IMG/VR virus record: IMGVR_UViG_3300024518_004576
Location: 1 to 46,692 of that record
Source of the DNA: a virus
Direction: 5' to 3' (one strand)
Length of the DNA: 46,692 bases
Shown: positions 29,769 through 37,553 of the stretch, piece after piece
Layout: the number at the start of each line of letters is the position of its first letter
How positions within the stretch are numbered: the first letter of the stretch is position 1
Translations under genes and position numbers: made by a program
Notes under the pieces: model-generated
Seen by the model: only the letters and a program-made list of their open reading frames with translations
Told to the model about the DNA's origin: nothing
Database searches by the model: none

Positions 29769-31621
29769 TGGGAGAGACCACGTTCGATCTTGAGACGGAC
29801 ATCATCCGTCCAGGCATGCCGGCACCTCCGCCGGTGTGCCTGGCGTGGTCTCGCGGCTCAGAGAAAGGGCTCTTGATTCGTGAGGAGATGGAGCCCTTTC
29901 TCCCTGAGTTGCTCGCTTCCGATCTGATCATCGGGCACAACGTCATCTACGATCTCCTCGTGTCGTACGAGTGGTTTCCAGATTTCCGTGATGCCGTCCT
30001 TGACGCGCTCCGGGAGAATCGCGTCCTGGACACGATGCTACTTGAGCGCATTGGGCAGATTCAAGGGCAGGCTTCACAAGGGCCTCTGGCTCTGGACGAA
30101 GTCGTAGTCCGCTACGGCATGCCCCGCCCAAGCAAGGACACAGCTATTCGGCTGACCTTCGGGAGGTATCTCAACGGCGGAGACCTGCCAGCGGCGCACC
30201 GAGAGTACGCCCAGTCGGACGCCGTCATCACGCAGACTTTACTCAAGAGGCAGAGGGGGCGGATTGGCTTCCGTCAGCAGGACATGGGGTGGATGGTCCG
30301 CACCGCGTTTGCTCGCAACCTCACCTCCGCTCGAGGCCTCCGCACACGCGCCAGCGGCATTGAGGATCTCCGCAAGGGGGTTGAGTCGCAGATCGATCAC
30401 CTGCTGCAGCGGGCGTTGGACAACGGGTTCTTGGTACGCAAGACGGACGCCAAGTTCGCGTCCGATCTGCGCCACCGCCAACGTGAGGGCAAGGAGGGGG
30501 AGCCTTCCTGGTTCTCCAAGAAGATGGAAGTCATCAAGGGGGCCGTCACGGAGGCCTACGAGGGCGCGGCGCCGAAGACGGACAAGGGGGGCGTAGCCAC
30601 CGACCGCGTGACGCTGGAAGACTCTGGGGATCCGGAGCTCGAGGCGTTCGCCGGGTACGGACAGAGCAGCGCGATACTCGCTAAAGATCTCCCCCTGCTC
30701 GAGGCCGGGGTGCACCAGCCTATCCACACGCGTATGAGCTGGGCGGCAACTCTGCGAAGCATCAGCAGCAATCCCAACATCCAGAACCTCAGGGGGGCCC
30801 CTGGGATCCGTGAGTGCTTTGCGCCTCGTGAGGGGCACTGTTTCGTGCAGTTCGACATCGGTGGGCTGGAGCTCGGGACGTTCGCTCAGTTACTGATCTG
30901 GAGGCACGCCAGACGGTCCGTAGCTGACGCCATCAACGATAACCACGATTACCATTGTGGGGTTGCGGCGGTGTTGATGGGTATTCCGTACAAGGAGGCC
31001 TTCGCACGAAAACAGGCCGGGTGCCCCGAACTGAAAAAGAACCGGGACATCTCCAAGGTGGCGCTATACGGCCGAATGGGCGGAATGTCTTGGAAGAAGC
31101 TGGTCCCGTACGGTAGAGGACGAACGCCCCCGGTGTTCCTCGAGAAGGAATTCTGTGAAGGCCCTTTGAGGAATGCGGTTGAGGCGGCGATGCCGGAGAT
31201 CCCCTTCTATCTCAAGCAGATCCGTAAGCTCAAAAATCCAACGGACCTGTACGATCTGGCGATACCTGGCACCCACATCATGCGGCGCAACGCCACCTAC
31301 TGCGCCGCGGCGAATACCGGGTTCCAAGGTCTGGGCGCCGTGGTGACTGGGCACATCCACTGGCTACTCGCGGAGGCGTGCCTACGTGGAGCGCTACGGG
31401 GGTGCGCGCTGTTAGCGTTCATTCACGACGAGTGGATCATGGAATGTCCCATCGGCCGCCAGGACAAGATGTCTAAGGTGGCGAGATCCATAGTACGGAA
31501 CGGCTCGGCGGAGATTCTCCCCGACGTGCCCCTTGACTCAGCGCCGTGCGCGATGTCAGTCTGGTCGAAGATGGCCGAAGCAATCTACACAGACGGAGAA
31601 CTGCAGATATGGAAGCCCTAA
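29765..31621 (+). CDS. Family A DNA polymerase with 3'-5' exonuclease
   Basis: A 618-aa polymerase. Exonuclease motifs are TTFDLETD, LIIGHNVIYDLL and YAQSDAVIT. Polymerase motif A is FDIGGLELGTFAQLL, where the usual YSQIE is IGGLE. Motif B lies around DISKVALYGRMGGMS, and motif C is FIHDEWIME with the HDE core. SNPNIQNLRG and IRECFAP are also typical. It is the replicative polymerase. The GTG at 29765 overlaps the previous stop; the ATG at 29768 is equally likely. Confidence 0.92.
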   Translation: MMGETTFDLETDIIRPGMPAPPPVCLAWSRGSEKGLLIREEMEPFLPELLASDLIIGHNVIYDLLVSYEWFPDFRDAVLDALRENRVLDTMLLERIGQIQGQASQGPLALDEVVVRYGMPRPSKDTAIRLTFGRYLNGGDLPAAHREYAQSDAVITQTLLKRQRGRIGFRQQDMGWMVRTAFARNLTSARGLRTRASGIEDLRKGVESQIDHLLQRALDNGFLVRKTDAKFASDLRHRQREGKEGEPSWFSKKMEVIKGAVTEAYEGAAPKTDKGGVATDRVTLEDSGDPELEAFAGYGQSSAILAKDLPLLEAGVHQPIHTRMSWAATLRSISSNPNIQNLRGAPGIRECFAPREGHCFVQFDIGGLELGTFAQLLIWRHARRSVADAINDNHDYHCGVAAVLMGIPYKEAFARKQAGCPELKKNRDISKVALYGRMGGMSWKKLVPYGRGRTPPVFLEKEFCEGPLRNAVEAAMPEIPFYLKQIRKLKNPTDLYDLAIPGTHIMRRNATYCAAANTGFQGLGAVVTGHIHWLLAEACLRGALRGCALLAFIHDEWIMECPIGRQDKMSKVARSIVRNGSAEILPDVPLDSAPCAMSVWSKMAEAIYTDGELQIWKP

Positions 31622-31800
31622 ACACCATCACGATCCGAAACACCATAGTGGGGGTGCAGATCACATTCACCGACATCCATGGGAGGAGCCGGACCACGTG
31701 CCCCCGAACCACGGTACAGTTGGCCGCACATGAGGCTGAACGACTCCTCCTGTCCGAGGACTCCTCCTCTTGGCTCACCACACTACAGGGGGCGAAGTGA
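31609..31800 (+). CDS. Small hypothetical protein
   Basis: A 63-aa protein (MEALNTITIRNTIVGVQITF, then AAHEAERLLLSEDSSSWLTTLQGAK), a beta hairpin followed by a helix. The start overlaps the polymerase end by 13 bases behind GGAGAA. It is coupled to the next gene by GTGA. No family recognised. Confidence 0.6.
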   Translation: MEALNTITIRNTIVGVQITFTDIHGRSRTTCPRTTVQLAAHEAERLLLSEDSSSWLTTLQGAK

Positions 31801-32480
31801 GAGCCTACCATATTACATCCGACACCCTCCGTGACGGACGGCCCCTCCCCGCCATCGGTGAGACACTCCACCACGACGGTCCCGTGCGGCTCTGCGCCAG
31901 TGGACTCCACGCCTCAATACACATACTTAACGCCCTGAAATATTGCCCGTACAACCCTACGTGGATCCATGTGGTGGAATGTGAGGGAGAAATCCAACAG
32001 GGAAGCGACAAACTCTCCTGCAGCCAACGCACCATCGTGGAATCCCATCCGTGGGACACCCGTGCCGTGGTGATTCTGGCACTGGAGTGCGCCGCGCTAT
32101 CCTGCGCCTCCGCGGGGGCCCCCTACCAGGATCTGTTAGACGTGGCCCACGATCCTAATAGTACATGGCAGCAGATGCAATCCGCCGCCCTCGACGCCTA
32201 CGACGACGCCCTAGCCCCCACCGCCCTCACCGCCCGCCACGCCTACCTTGAGGCCTGCTCCGACGCCGCCCTCACCGCCCGCTACGCCGCCTACGACGCC
32301 GCCTACACCGCCCGCTACGCCGCCTACGACGCCGCCGCCCGCGCCGCCAACGCCGCTGCCAACGCCGCCAACGCCGCTGCCGCCGAAGCCGCCGCCTACA
32401 CCGCCTACACCACCGCCCTCCCCGTGTGGGAGACCGGGGAACTGCGAGCTGTCGAATTACTGACGGGAGGCGCGAAGTGA
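31797..32480 (+). CDS. DUF7666-like protein with Ala/Tyr-rich repeat tail
   Basis: A 227-aa protein. The first 110 residues (GRPLPAIGETLHHDGPVRLCASGLHASIHILNALKYCP, WIHVVECEGEIQQGSDKLSC, RTIVES) match a domain I know only as DUF7666-like. From about residue 130 a long repeat region begins with AAYDAAYTARYAAYDAAARA units, then NAAANAANAA. This low-complexity helix resembles the tiny TKAEL proteins and may share their origin. The DNA behind it is a GCC-rich repeat prone to slippage and unequal recombination. Confidence 0.6.
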   Translation: MRAYHITSDTLRDGRPLPAIGETLHHDGPVRLCASGLHASIHILNALKYCPYNPTWIHVVECEGEIQQGSDKLSCSQRTIVESHPWDTRAVVILALECAALSCASAGAPYQDLLDVAHDPNSTWQQMQSAALDAYDDALAPTALTARHAYLEACSDAALTARYAAYDAAYTARYAAYDAAARAANAAANAANAAAAEAAAYTAYTTALPVWETGELRAVELLTGGAK

Positions 32481-32833
32481 GCGCGCTGGACGCCCAGGTC
32501 GGGGGAAACCACTACAAGAAATATGGGATTCAGCCCGTGGAGATGTACGAGGCTCACGACTGCCCTGCCCTCGAGGCCCTGGCGTTACGGTACGTAATCA
32601 GGTGGGCCGACAAAAATGGTAAGGAAGACCTGCGCAAGGCCTTGCACCTTTTGGATGTGATGGACGAGCTGAGGGCGAATCCCCCGGAGGTCAACGTGGG
32701 CGCCTTTTTGGCCCAGTTCCCTCACAGAGAGCAAATGGCCTTGATGGCGATCATGGCCGAGAAGCGCGACGACGCTCGACACATCCTCCAGGTGATCCTG
32801 AGGGACGCTCGCACACTGTTGGGTAGGAAATGA
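32477..32833 (+). CDS. DUF3310 (SaV-like) protein
   Basis: A 118-aa protein starting DAQVGGNHYKKYGIQPVEMYEAHDCPALEALALRYVIRW and DKNGKEDLRKALHLLD, the clear DUF3310 signature. This family, wide-spread in phages, is sometimes annotated as a nucleotide kinase-like protein; its function is unclear. The GTG start overlaps the previous stop. The C-terminal part is helical. Confidence 0.85.
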   Translation: MSALDAQVGGNHYKKYGIQPVEMYEAHDCPALEALALRYVIRWADKNGKEDLRKALHLLDVMDELRANPPEVNVGAFLAQFPHREQMALMAIMAEKRDDARHILQVILRDARTLLGRK

Positions 32834-33849
32834 GCCATTTCGTATTGCTGGGGGGCTGCCTGGAGTTGATGCCAGGTTTTGACGAATCCAGCGTCGACGC
32901 CGTCGTCACGGATCCCCCGTACGGGATCGACTTTCAAGGGCGGGAGTGGGATCGTCAGGTCCCCGGTCCTGAATACTGGGCGGAGTGCCTTCGAGTGGCG
33001 AAGCCGGGCGCGTGGTTGGCTGCAATGGGGGGCCCAAGAACCTACCATCGACTAGCGTGTGCCCTTGAAGATGCAGGGTGGGAGATCCGCGACTGCCTGT
33101 GCTGGCTCTACGGCTCCGGAATGCCTAAAGGCCCGAGCACTGAGCGCGCTGGCATGAACGGTAGAGGCACTTGCTTGAAGCCAGCGTGGGAGCCAATCGT
33201 GCTAGCCCGGAAGCCCTATACCGGTGCCATACTAAGGAATCTAGACACTTACGGTACCGGCGCCCTAAACATCGACGACTGCAGGATCCCCGCTGACGCC
33301 GCCGATTTTGAGAAACTGCAAAAAGGTGTTGACGCCATCCGTGCACGCGGTGGTGTAATGGAGAATTCCTGGGCCAACGACTCCGACCTCACTGGCGCCA
33401 ACCCGGCAAGCCCTCTCGGGCGCTGGCCCGCCAATGTCATCTTGGACGAGGAAGCCGCGGCGCAGCTGGACGCGCAGTCCGGGGACCGACCGGGCATGAG
33501 CGCGAGTCGATTCTTTTACTGCCCGAAAGCATCGAAGTCTGAGAAAGAGGCCGGCCTGGAATCCTTGGAGTTTGGTACGACGGATGACGGACGGAAGACA
33601 GCGGCGAGCACACCTCACCAAAGGGGGAAGACCCTTCGGAAGAACACCCACCCCACCGTGAAGCCCATCGCGCTCATGCAGTGGATCGTGGAACTCATCT
33701 GCCCTCCGGGAGGGGTGGTCCTGGATCCTTTCTGCGGCTCCGGCAGCACGGGGTGTGCCGCGCTGTGTGCGGGTAGAGACTTCATTGGCATAGACTTGGA
33801 TCCGAAGTCCGTTGAGATCGCGGAGATGCGAATTGACAAGTGGTCCTAA
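32830..33849 (+). CDS. DNA N6-adenine / N4-cytosine methyltransferase
   Basis: A 339-aa enzyme with catalytic motif IV VVTDPPYGIDF near the N-terminus and the SAM-binding motif I DPFCGSGSTGCAAL near the C-terminus, preceded by NTHPTVKPIALMQWIV. The order IV before I places it in the beta class. No partner restriction enzyme is visible, so it is an orphan, probably protecting phage DNA from host restriction or regulating it. It is the last gene of the replication operon, before a terminator. Confidence 0.9.
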   Translation: MSHFVLLGGCLELMPGFDESSVDAVVTDPPYGIDFQGREWDRQVPGPEYWAECLRVAKPGAWLAAMGGPRTYHRLACALEDAGWEIRDCLCWLYGSGMPKGPSTERAGMNGRGTCLKPAWEPIVLARKPYTGAILRNLDTYGTGALNIDDCRIPADAADFEKLQKGVDAIRARGGVMENSWANDSDLTGANPASPLGRWPANVILDEEAAAQLDAQSGDRPGMSASRFFYCPKASKSEKEAGLESLEFGTTDDGRKTAASTPHQRGKTLRKNTHPTVKPIALMQWIVELICPPGGVVLDPFCGSGSTGCAALCAGRDFIGIDLDPKSVEIAEMRIDKWS

Positions 33850-33859
33850 TGCGAAAGCT

Positions 33860-33888
33860 TGCCAAAAGCGGGTGGGCGTGATATCTAA
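33860..33888 (+). promoter_or_regulatory. Probable promoter in front of the 33895 hairpin
   Basis: TTGCCA (33860-33865), a 17-nt spacer and TATCTA (33883-33888). The start point would fall at about 33895, the first base of the terminator stem. Transcripts would therefore begin with the hairpin, giving either a short RNA or an attenuated leader. The preceding GCGAAAGCTTGCCA resembles GCGAAAACTTGCCA at 1482-1495. Confidence 0.45.
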
Positions 33889-33894
33889 TGACTG

Positions 33895-33950
33895 GCCCTC
33901 CGGCTCGTGTGACGTAAGTGGGTTCCGTCGCGTGAGTCGGAGGGCTTTTT
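33895..33950 (+). terminator. Intrinsic terminator after the replication operon
   Basis: GCCCTCCGGCTC (33895-33906) pairs with GAGTCGGAGGGC (33934-33945) in a 12-bp stem with one G-U, followed by TTTTT. The ribosome binding site of the next gene (GGAGGTGAC) comes straight after. Confidence 0.85.
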
Positions 33951-33964
33951 CTTTTGGAGGTGAC

Positions 33965-34201
33965 ATGAAATCCCTGAAGTACGACCTGCTCGAGGCCACC
34001 TTAGTATGCGCGTTCTTTGCACGTAATCGTGGTGAGGACTATACAGACACCAACTTCGTGACGGACGTCAGTGCCGCCTTCCTGGCAGTGCGAGAGGAGA
34101 CCCCTGAGGTGCTTAGGCACATGGTGCAAGCGATGAGGGAGCACGTCATGCACACTTACCCCGAAGAGAGCGGCGGAGTTGACCCTAATTCAATCAATTG
34201 A
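33965..34201 (+). CDS. Small hypothetical protein
   Basis: A 78-aa helical protein (MKSLKYDLLEATLVCAFFAR, VSAAFLAVREETPEVLRHMV). The start at 33965 is supported by GGAGG; the frame is open further upstream, but that part crosses the terminator. It overlaps the resolvase gene by 23 bases. No family recognised. Confidence 0.65.
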   Translation: MKSLKYDLLEATLVCAFFARNRGEDYTDTNFVTDVSAAFLAVREETPEVLRHMVQAMREHVMHTYPEESGGVDPNSIN

Positions 34202-34652
34202 TCCCGGGGTCAAGTTCGGCTCTGCGCTGATCGAAGGCGGGAAGCTAATCTGGTCCGGGCGGCACCTGCCCGTGAGGGAGGTCGACCTTGCGGTGTGTGA
34301 GGACCAGCACAGTCGTGGCGCGAAGACACGCCAGAAAACAATTTACCGCACCTGCCAAACGGCGGGATGGCTGCTAGCACACACCCTCGCGAAATCTCAT
34401 GGCTATGTCTCGGTCGCGGACTGGCGAGGCGCTCTGCTCGGGCGCCCCCAGATCAGCAAGCTTGCCTCGTGCCGCGAGGTCTGGCGCATGGTCGGGCCTC
34501 TCCCGGGGGTGCCCGAGATCCCCACAGACACGACCCCCGAGGTCTGGCTCGACGAGCTCGACGCCATTGGGATCGGACTGGCCGTGCACAAGGCTCCGAA
34601 CATCGTGAGGAAAATCGCTCGTAGACTTCGGAGCGTTTTCCAGGTACCCTAG
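34179..34652 (+). CDS. RuvC-like Holliday junction resolvase
   Basis: A 157-aa protein with QSIDPGVKFGSALIEGG (first acidic residue Asp8), CEDQHSRGAKTRQ in the middle and DELDAIGIGLAVHKA at the end. This is the order of acidic motifs of RuvC-like resolvases. Probably resolves branched DNA before packaging. The TTG start lacks a well-spaced ribosome binding site and probably relies on coupling from the overlapping upstream gene. Confidence 0.72.
   Translation: MTLIQSIDPGVKFGSALIEGGKLIWSGRHLPVREVDLAVCEDQHSRGAKTRQKTIYRTCQTAGWLLAHTLAKSHGYVSVADWRGALLGRPQISKLASCREVWRMVGPLPGVPEIPTDTTPEVWLDELDAIGIGLAVHKAPNIVRKIARRLRSVFQVP
34622..34650 (+). promoter_or_regulatory. Possible leaderless promoter for the 34657 gene
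   Basis: TAGACT (34622-34627), a 17-nt spacer and TACCCT (34645-34650), then six bases and ATG at 34657. The spacing is the same as at 487-514 and no Shine-Dalgarno is close enough, but both boxes are weak. Confidence 0.35.
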
Positions 34653-34656
34653 AAAC

Positions 34657-35088
34657 ATGCTACAAGTAGTTCCGGATTCCGTCGAACCCTGGAAGCAGCT
34701 TACCCACGAGAGCGAGGACGAGTTCCTTTACTTCCTGTCGTGGCTCCACGGTGAGCGGGAAATCCCCACACACCAAGTAGCCGTCAAGAACTCCTGGGCC
34801 GCGCGCGCGAAGGCATTTGATGAGCGCCTCTCCGTCCCCCTCCCCACGGATCGGGATGGCGCCATCCGTGAGAACTTCCGCATGCTGGCCTACCTCGGCA
34901 GCCGGAAGTTGATCCGCCGCGAGCAGGGGAGCGACGAGATCAACATGAGCGTACGCGACTTGGTAACCGTCATGGCGTTCCTGGACGGGCAAGACACGGC
35001 CGGAGGGGAGGCCGAGATTGATTGGTCAAAGATTTCCGATTCGGAGTTTGACATCATCAACCAAATAACGCAGAAAGGAAGGACGTAG
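34657..35088 (+). CDS. Putative small terminase subunit
   Basis: A 143-aa protein. EPWKQLTHESEDEFLYFLSWLHGER is the opening typical of small-terminase and helix-turn-helix phage proteins (W-x-x-L-x-x-E-S-x-x-x-F-x-x-F). VKNSWAARAKAFDERL follows. The C-terminal part is acidic. It lies 2.5 kb upstream of the large terminase with other genes in between, which weakens the call. Confidence 0.5.
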   Translation: MLQVVPDSVEPWKQLTHESEDEFLYFLSWLHGEREIPTHQVAVKNSWAARAKAFDERLSVPLPTDRDGAIRENFRMLAYLGSRKLIRREQGSDEINMSVRDLVTVMAFLDGQDTAGGEAEIDWSKISDSEFDIINQITQKGRT

Positions 35089-35108
35089 ACCCACCAAAGG
35101 AACCCAAC

Positions 35109-35633
35109 ATGTCCCACAATCTAATATGGATTGACATCGAGACCACTGGCCTCAACGCCTCAGAGGACTCGATCCTGGAAGTCGCCGTCGTGGCCACGGA
35201 CTCGACGCTCAAGGAGCTAGCGTTTAAGGAGGTCGTCGTCCGACAAGACGATAACACCCTGAGCAGAATGTGCGACCGCGTCCTGCAGATGCACGTCAAG
35301 ACCGGTCTCGTGGACAAGGTCCTGTCCGAAGACTCTTTGCCCTCAGACGAAGCCGAGACCCTCCTGTGTCAGTGGATGGAAGTCTACAACGTCCCGAGCC
35401 GTAGCGCGATGTGCGGAAGCTCCGTGCACTTCGACCGCGCGTTTCTGAAAGTAGACATGCCTCGGTTGGAGGGGATGTTCCATTACAGAAACTTCGACTC
35501 AACGTCCCTGCTCATTGCCCGCGGTCTGTTCCCGAAGCGGTTCGGGAGCGTCAGCCAGATGCGGGGGACGAAGCACAACGCCCTCGACGACATCCGCCAG
35601 TCCATCGCGTTGGCTCGGGGGTTGTTGGCGTGA
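35109..35633 (+). CDS. orn: Oligoribonuclease-like 3'-5' exonuclease (DEDDh)
   Basis: A 174-aa protein very similar in plan to bacterial oligoribonuclease: LIWIDIETTGLNASEDSILEVAVVATD (Asp9, Glu11), MCGSSVHFDRAFL, MPRLEGMFHYRNFDSTSL and KHNALDDIRQSIALA with the DEDDh His and Asp. It would degrade short oligonucleotides to recycle nucleotides. A ribosome binding site (AAAGGAA) precedes the ATG. The stop overlaps the DnaA-like gene. Confidence 0.9.
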   Translation: MSHNLIWIDIETTGLNASEDSILEVAVVATDSTLKELAFKEVVVRQDDNTLSRMCDRVLQMHVKTGLVDKVLSEDSLPSDEAETLLCQWMEVYNVPSRSAMCGSSVHFDRAFLKVDMPRLEGMFHYRNFDSTSLLIARGLFPKRFGSVSQMRGTKHNALDDIRQSIALARGLLA

Positions 35634-35887
35634 CGTTCCATGAAATGGTGGCGTACGTTGCCGATCAATTCGGCCTCACACCCGAGCACCTCCAGGAACG
35701 CGTCATGCGTCAGCCCCTCCCTCTGGTGCGGGGGGTTGTTTGGTCTATCGCCACAGAGCAGTACGGTTACAGCGTCTCGGGGTGGGGATGGCATCATACA
35801 TCCGTCACCCATGCGATATCCACAACTCGTCAAAACCCCCTCCCGATCGTCCAGAGCCTGCTCAAGAAAGATTACTCACAATGCTAG
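35630..35887 (+). CDS. Stand-alone DnaA domain IV-like DNA-binding protein
   Basis: An 85-aa protein. MVAYVADQFGLTPEHLQER is the first helix of DnaA domain IV (V-x-x-x-F-G-x-x-x-x-D/H-L), then QPLPLVRGVVWSIATEQYGYSVSGWG aligns with the A-R-x-x-x-x-Y-L-x-x-x-x-T-x-x-S helix. WHHTSVTHAI corresponds to the (R)DHTTVxHA signature that contacts the DnaA box. No AAA+ domain is present. The GTG start overlaps the exonuclease stop. It might bind DnaA-box-like sites and either compete with host DnaA or mark a phage origin. It could also be a derived HTH with another target. Confidence 0.72.
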   Translation: MTFHEMVAYVADQFGLTPEHLQERVMRQPLPLVRGVVWSIATEQYGYSVSGWGWHHTSVTHAISTTRQNPLPIVQSLLKKDYSQC

Positions 35888-36621
35888 CCGGATGCGATAT
35901 CAGCAAGTACCAGGCCCCCAACGCCTCAGGAGAGACGTTCCAAGTAGGAAAGGGGTTCCATGCCTACGACACCTTCGACTTCCTCTATATTAGAGCGTTC
36001 TACGGAGATCGGGAAGACCGCTCCGTAGCGAATCACTCGTACAACTGTCTACGCGCAAACGTGCCCTACGGCTATTACCAGTTCTGGCGCCCGGGCTGTT
36101 CCGTTCCCGCGCCTGAGGCGTTGGGAGGCGCGAGCCTAAGGATGGCATTGGACGTGGAGTCAAATGACAAGTACGATCCACCACTGACCTCCAGCTCCGC
36201 CTCTGAAATCATGGAGTACCTGAGGCAGTTTCGGGCTGAGCATGGGTACGATCCGGTCATCTACACGAGCCAGAGGGACTGGGGCAAGCTCGGGATCCCT
36301 TATCCGACCCAATGCCCCTTGTGGGTAGCTCACTGGACGAATGCCCCCGACCCGGCCCTGCCTGCAGGCGCAGAGGACTACGCGATCTGGCAGTACAGTA
36401 ACAGTGGGGGGAACTTGGACCTCGACAGAGCGGAGAGCTTGGAGCCGTTCCTGATTCCGTCTAAATCCAGTGACACCACACCCGACTTAGATGGGGAGCT
36501 AATCACTCTCGCGGAGGCCTACGTCAAGGAGATGGTAGGCTACGCCGGCTCCGCGGAGGATACAGTGAACCTCGCCTACGAGACGGCCGCTCTCGTACTC
36601 GCCCGCCGGAGGGGGGAGTGA
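35881..36621 (+). CDS. Endolysin, glycoside hydrolase family 25
   Basis: A 246-aa muramidase. GCDISKYQ (Asp6) at the start, MALDVES (Asp91, Glu93), PVIYTSQRDW, LWVAHW and YAIWQYSNSGGNLDLDRAES are the GH25 landmarks. The C-terminal 45 residues form a helical tail (LITLAEAYVKEMVGYAGSAEDTVNLAYETAAL). No signal peptide is visible, so a holin is needed; none is adjacent, and candidates are the small membrane proteins at 20271, 24719 and 29111. The ATG at 35881 begins the domain exactly. Confidence 0.9.
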   Translation: MLAGCDISKYQAPNASGETFQVGKGFHAYDTFDFLYIRAFYGDREDRSVANHSYNCLRANVPYGYYQFWRPGCSVPAPEALGGASLRMALDVESNDKYDPPLTSSSASEIMEYLRQFRAEHGYDPVIYTSQRDWGKLGIPYPTQCPLWVAHWTNAPDPALPAGAEDYAIWQYSNSGGNLDLDRAESLEPFLIPSKSSDTTPDLDGELITLAEAYVKEMVGYAGSAEDTVNLAYETAALVLARRRGE

Positions 36622-37139
36622 TCCGGTATGAAGTCTGGACGCTGCACGCCTCCGGCAAACAGCTTCTCGCGTCGGTGTGGCTCACACGGGAATCCGCAGA
36701 CGGGCACGCGGGTTGCCTGGACTCCCAGCGCAAGGCCTGGGAAAGCTGGCCGATCTACCATGTGGTGGAGGGGATTACCATGCCGGAGCGGGAGGGTATT
36801 TACGACTACCGCGGGGCCTCGTACCGCATTACAAAATTGATTACATCGTGCCCGACGTGCGGGCACCCCCACGCAGAGGACTCTCTGAAGTGCCGCGCAT
36901 GTGAAAGAACGGCAGAGGCCCAAACGGAATTGGACTCCTGCAGTGATGGCGTCTTTTACGTGGGGTACAACGAACGCGCAAGGGAGTCGAAAGCTAAGCT
37001 CAAAGCTAGGGTGGACGAGGCGTGGGCCGCTTACGACGCCGCCTATTTCAACACCCGTGCCTCCAGCGCCGCCTACGATGACGCCCGTGCTGACTACCTC
37101 GAGGCCTACGAGGCCTACGAAAGTGTAGACGATGAGTGA
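36618..37139 (+). CDS. Zinc-ribbon protein fused to a TKAEL-type acidic domain
   Basis: A 173-aa protein in three parts: a beta-rich N-terminus (IRYEVWTLHASGKQLLASVWLT), a CPTCGH...CRAC zinc ribbon (about residues 78-96) and a C-terminal module KAKLKARVDEAWAAYDAAYF ending in EAYEAYESVDDE. The last part is clearly a member of the tiny acidic protein family at 36-942. So the module exists both free and as a fused domain. The function is not known. Confidence 0.72.
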   Translation: MIRYEVWTLHASGKQLLASVWLTRESADGHAGCLDSQRKAWESWPIYHVVEGITMPEREGIYDYRGASYRITKLITSCPTCGHPHAEDSLKCRACERTAEAQTELDSCSDGVFYVGYNERARESKAKLKARVDEAWAAYDAAYFNTRASSAAYDDARADYLEAYEAYESVDDE

Positions 37140-37200
37140 CATCAGTGACAAGGACCGAACGTTCGCTGTGTACGTCCACCACGGGCGGTGCGAGAAATGA
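37132..37200 (+). CDS. 22-aa peptide, possible micro-gene
   Basis: MSDISDKDRTFAVYVHHGRC plus two residues fills the gap between two genes exactly, with its ATG inside the end of the previous gene and its stop in ATGA with the next. Only this placement supports it. Confidence 0.3.
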   Translation: MSDISDKDRTFAVYVHHGRCEK

Positions 37201-37553
37201 AAGCCGCAATATTCACGGGGTCGCGCGAGTGGGTGGACCTGGAGCCCGTAGCCCTGGAGCTCCCCCTTTGGGACGTAGTCATACACGGAGACTGCCCGAA
37301 GGGCCTTGATGCCGTAGTGGCGGGCATGCGTCAGGATTACGATACCCTCATACCCATGCCCGCCCAATGGGACAAGCACGGTAGAGCCGCTGGCCCGAAG
37401 CGCAACGCGGAGATGTTGAAGGTGCTGCTGGCCCTGCGTGAGTGTGGATACGAGGTCAGCGTGCAAGCTTTCCCGCTGGGCGTCAGCAAGGGTACTAGAG
37501 GAATGATGCGCCTAGCGGAGACCTCCGGCGTTGCTGTGGAGGTCCACACGTGA
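37197..37553 (+). CDS. DUF2493 / SLOG-like protein (YAcAr)
   Basis: A 118-aa protein. AIFTGSREWVDLEPV, VVIHGDCPKGLDAVVAGM, MPAQWDKHGRAAGPKRNAEMLKV match the DUF2493 plan (GSR, GxxxGxD, PAxWxxxGxxAGxxRN), a Rossmann-like SLOG domain thought to bind nucleotide-derived ligands. Found in many phages and predicted to act in nucleotide signalling or defence modulation. The ATG at 37197 overlaps the stop of the small frame before it. Confidence 0.8.
   Translation: MKAAIFTGSREWVDLEPVALELPLWDVVIHGDCPKGLDAVVAGMRQDYDTLIPMPAQWDKHGRAAGPKRNAEMLKVLLALRECGYEVSVQAFPLGVSKGTRGMMRLAETSGVAVEVHT

Noticed and set aside
33812-33964. Upstream extension of the 33965 gene
   Set aside because: The extended frame runs through the terminator hairpin; GGAGG places the start at 33965.
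35816-35824. DnaA-box-like ATATCCACA within the DnaA-like gene
   Set aside because: An 8/9 match is expected several times by chance in 46 kb; one site does not define an origin.
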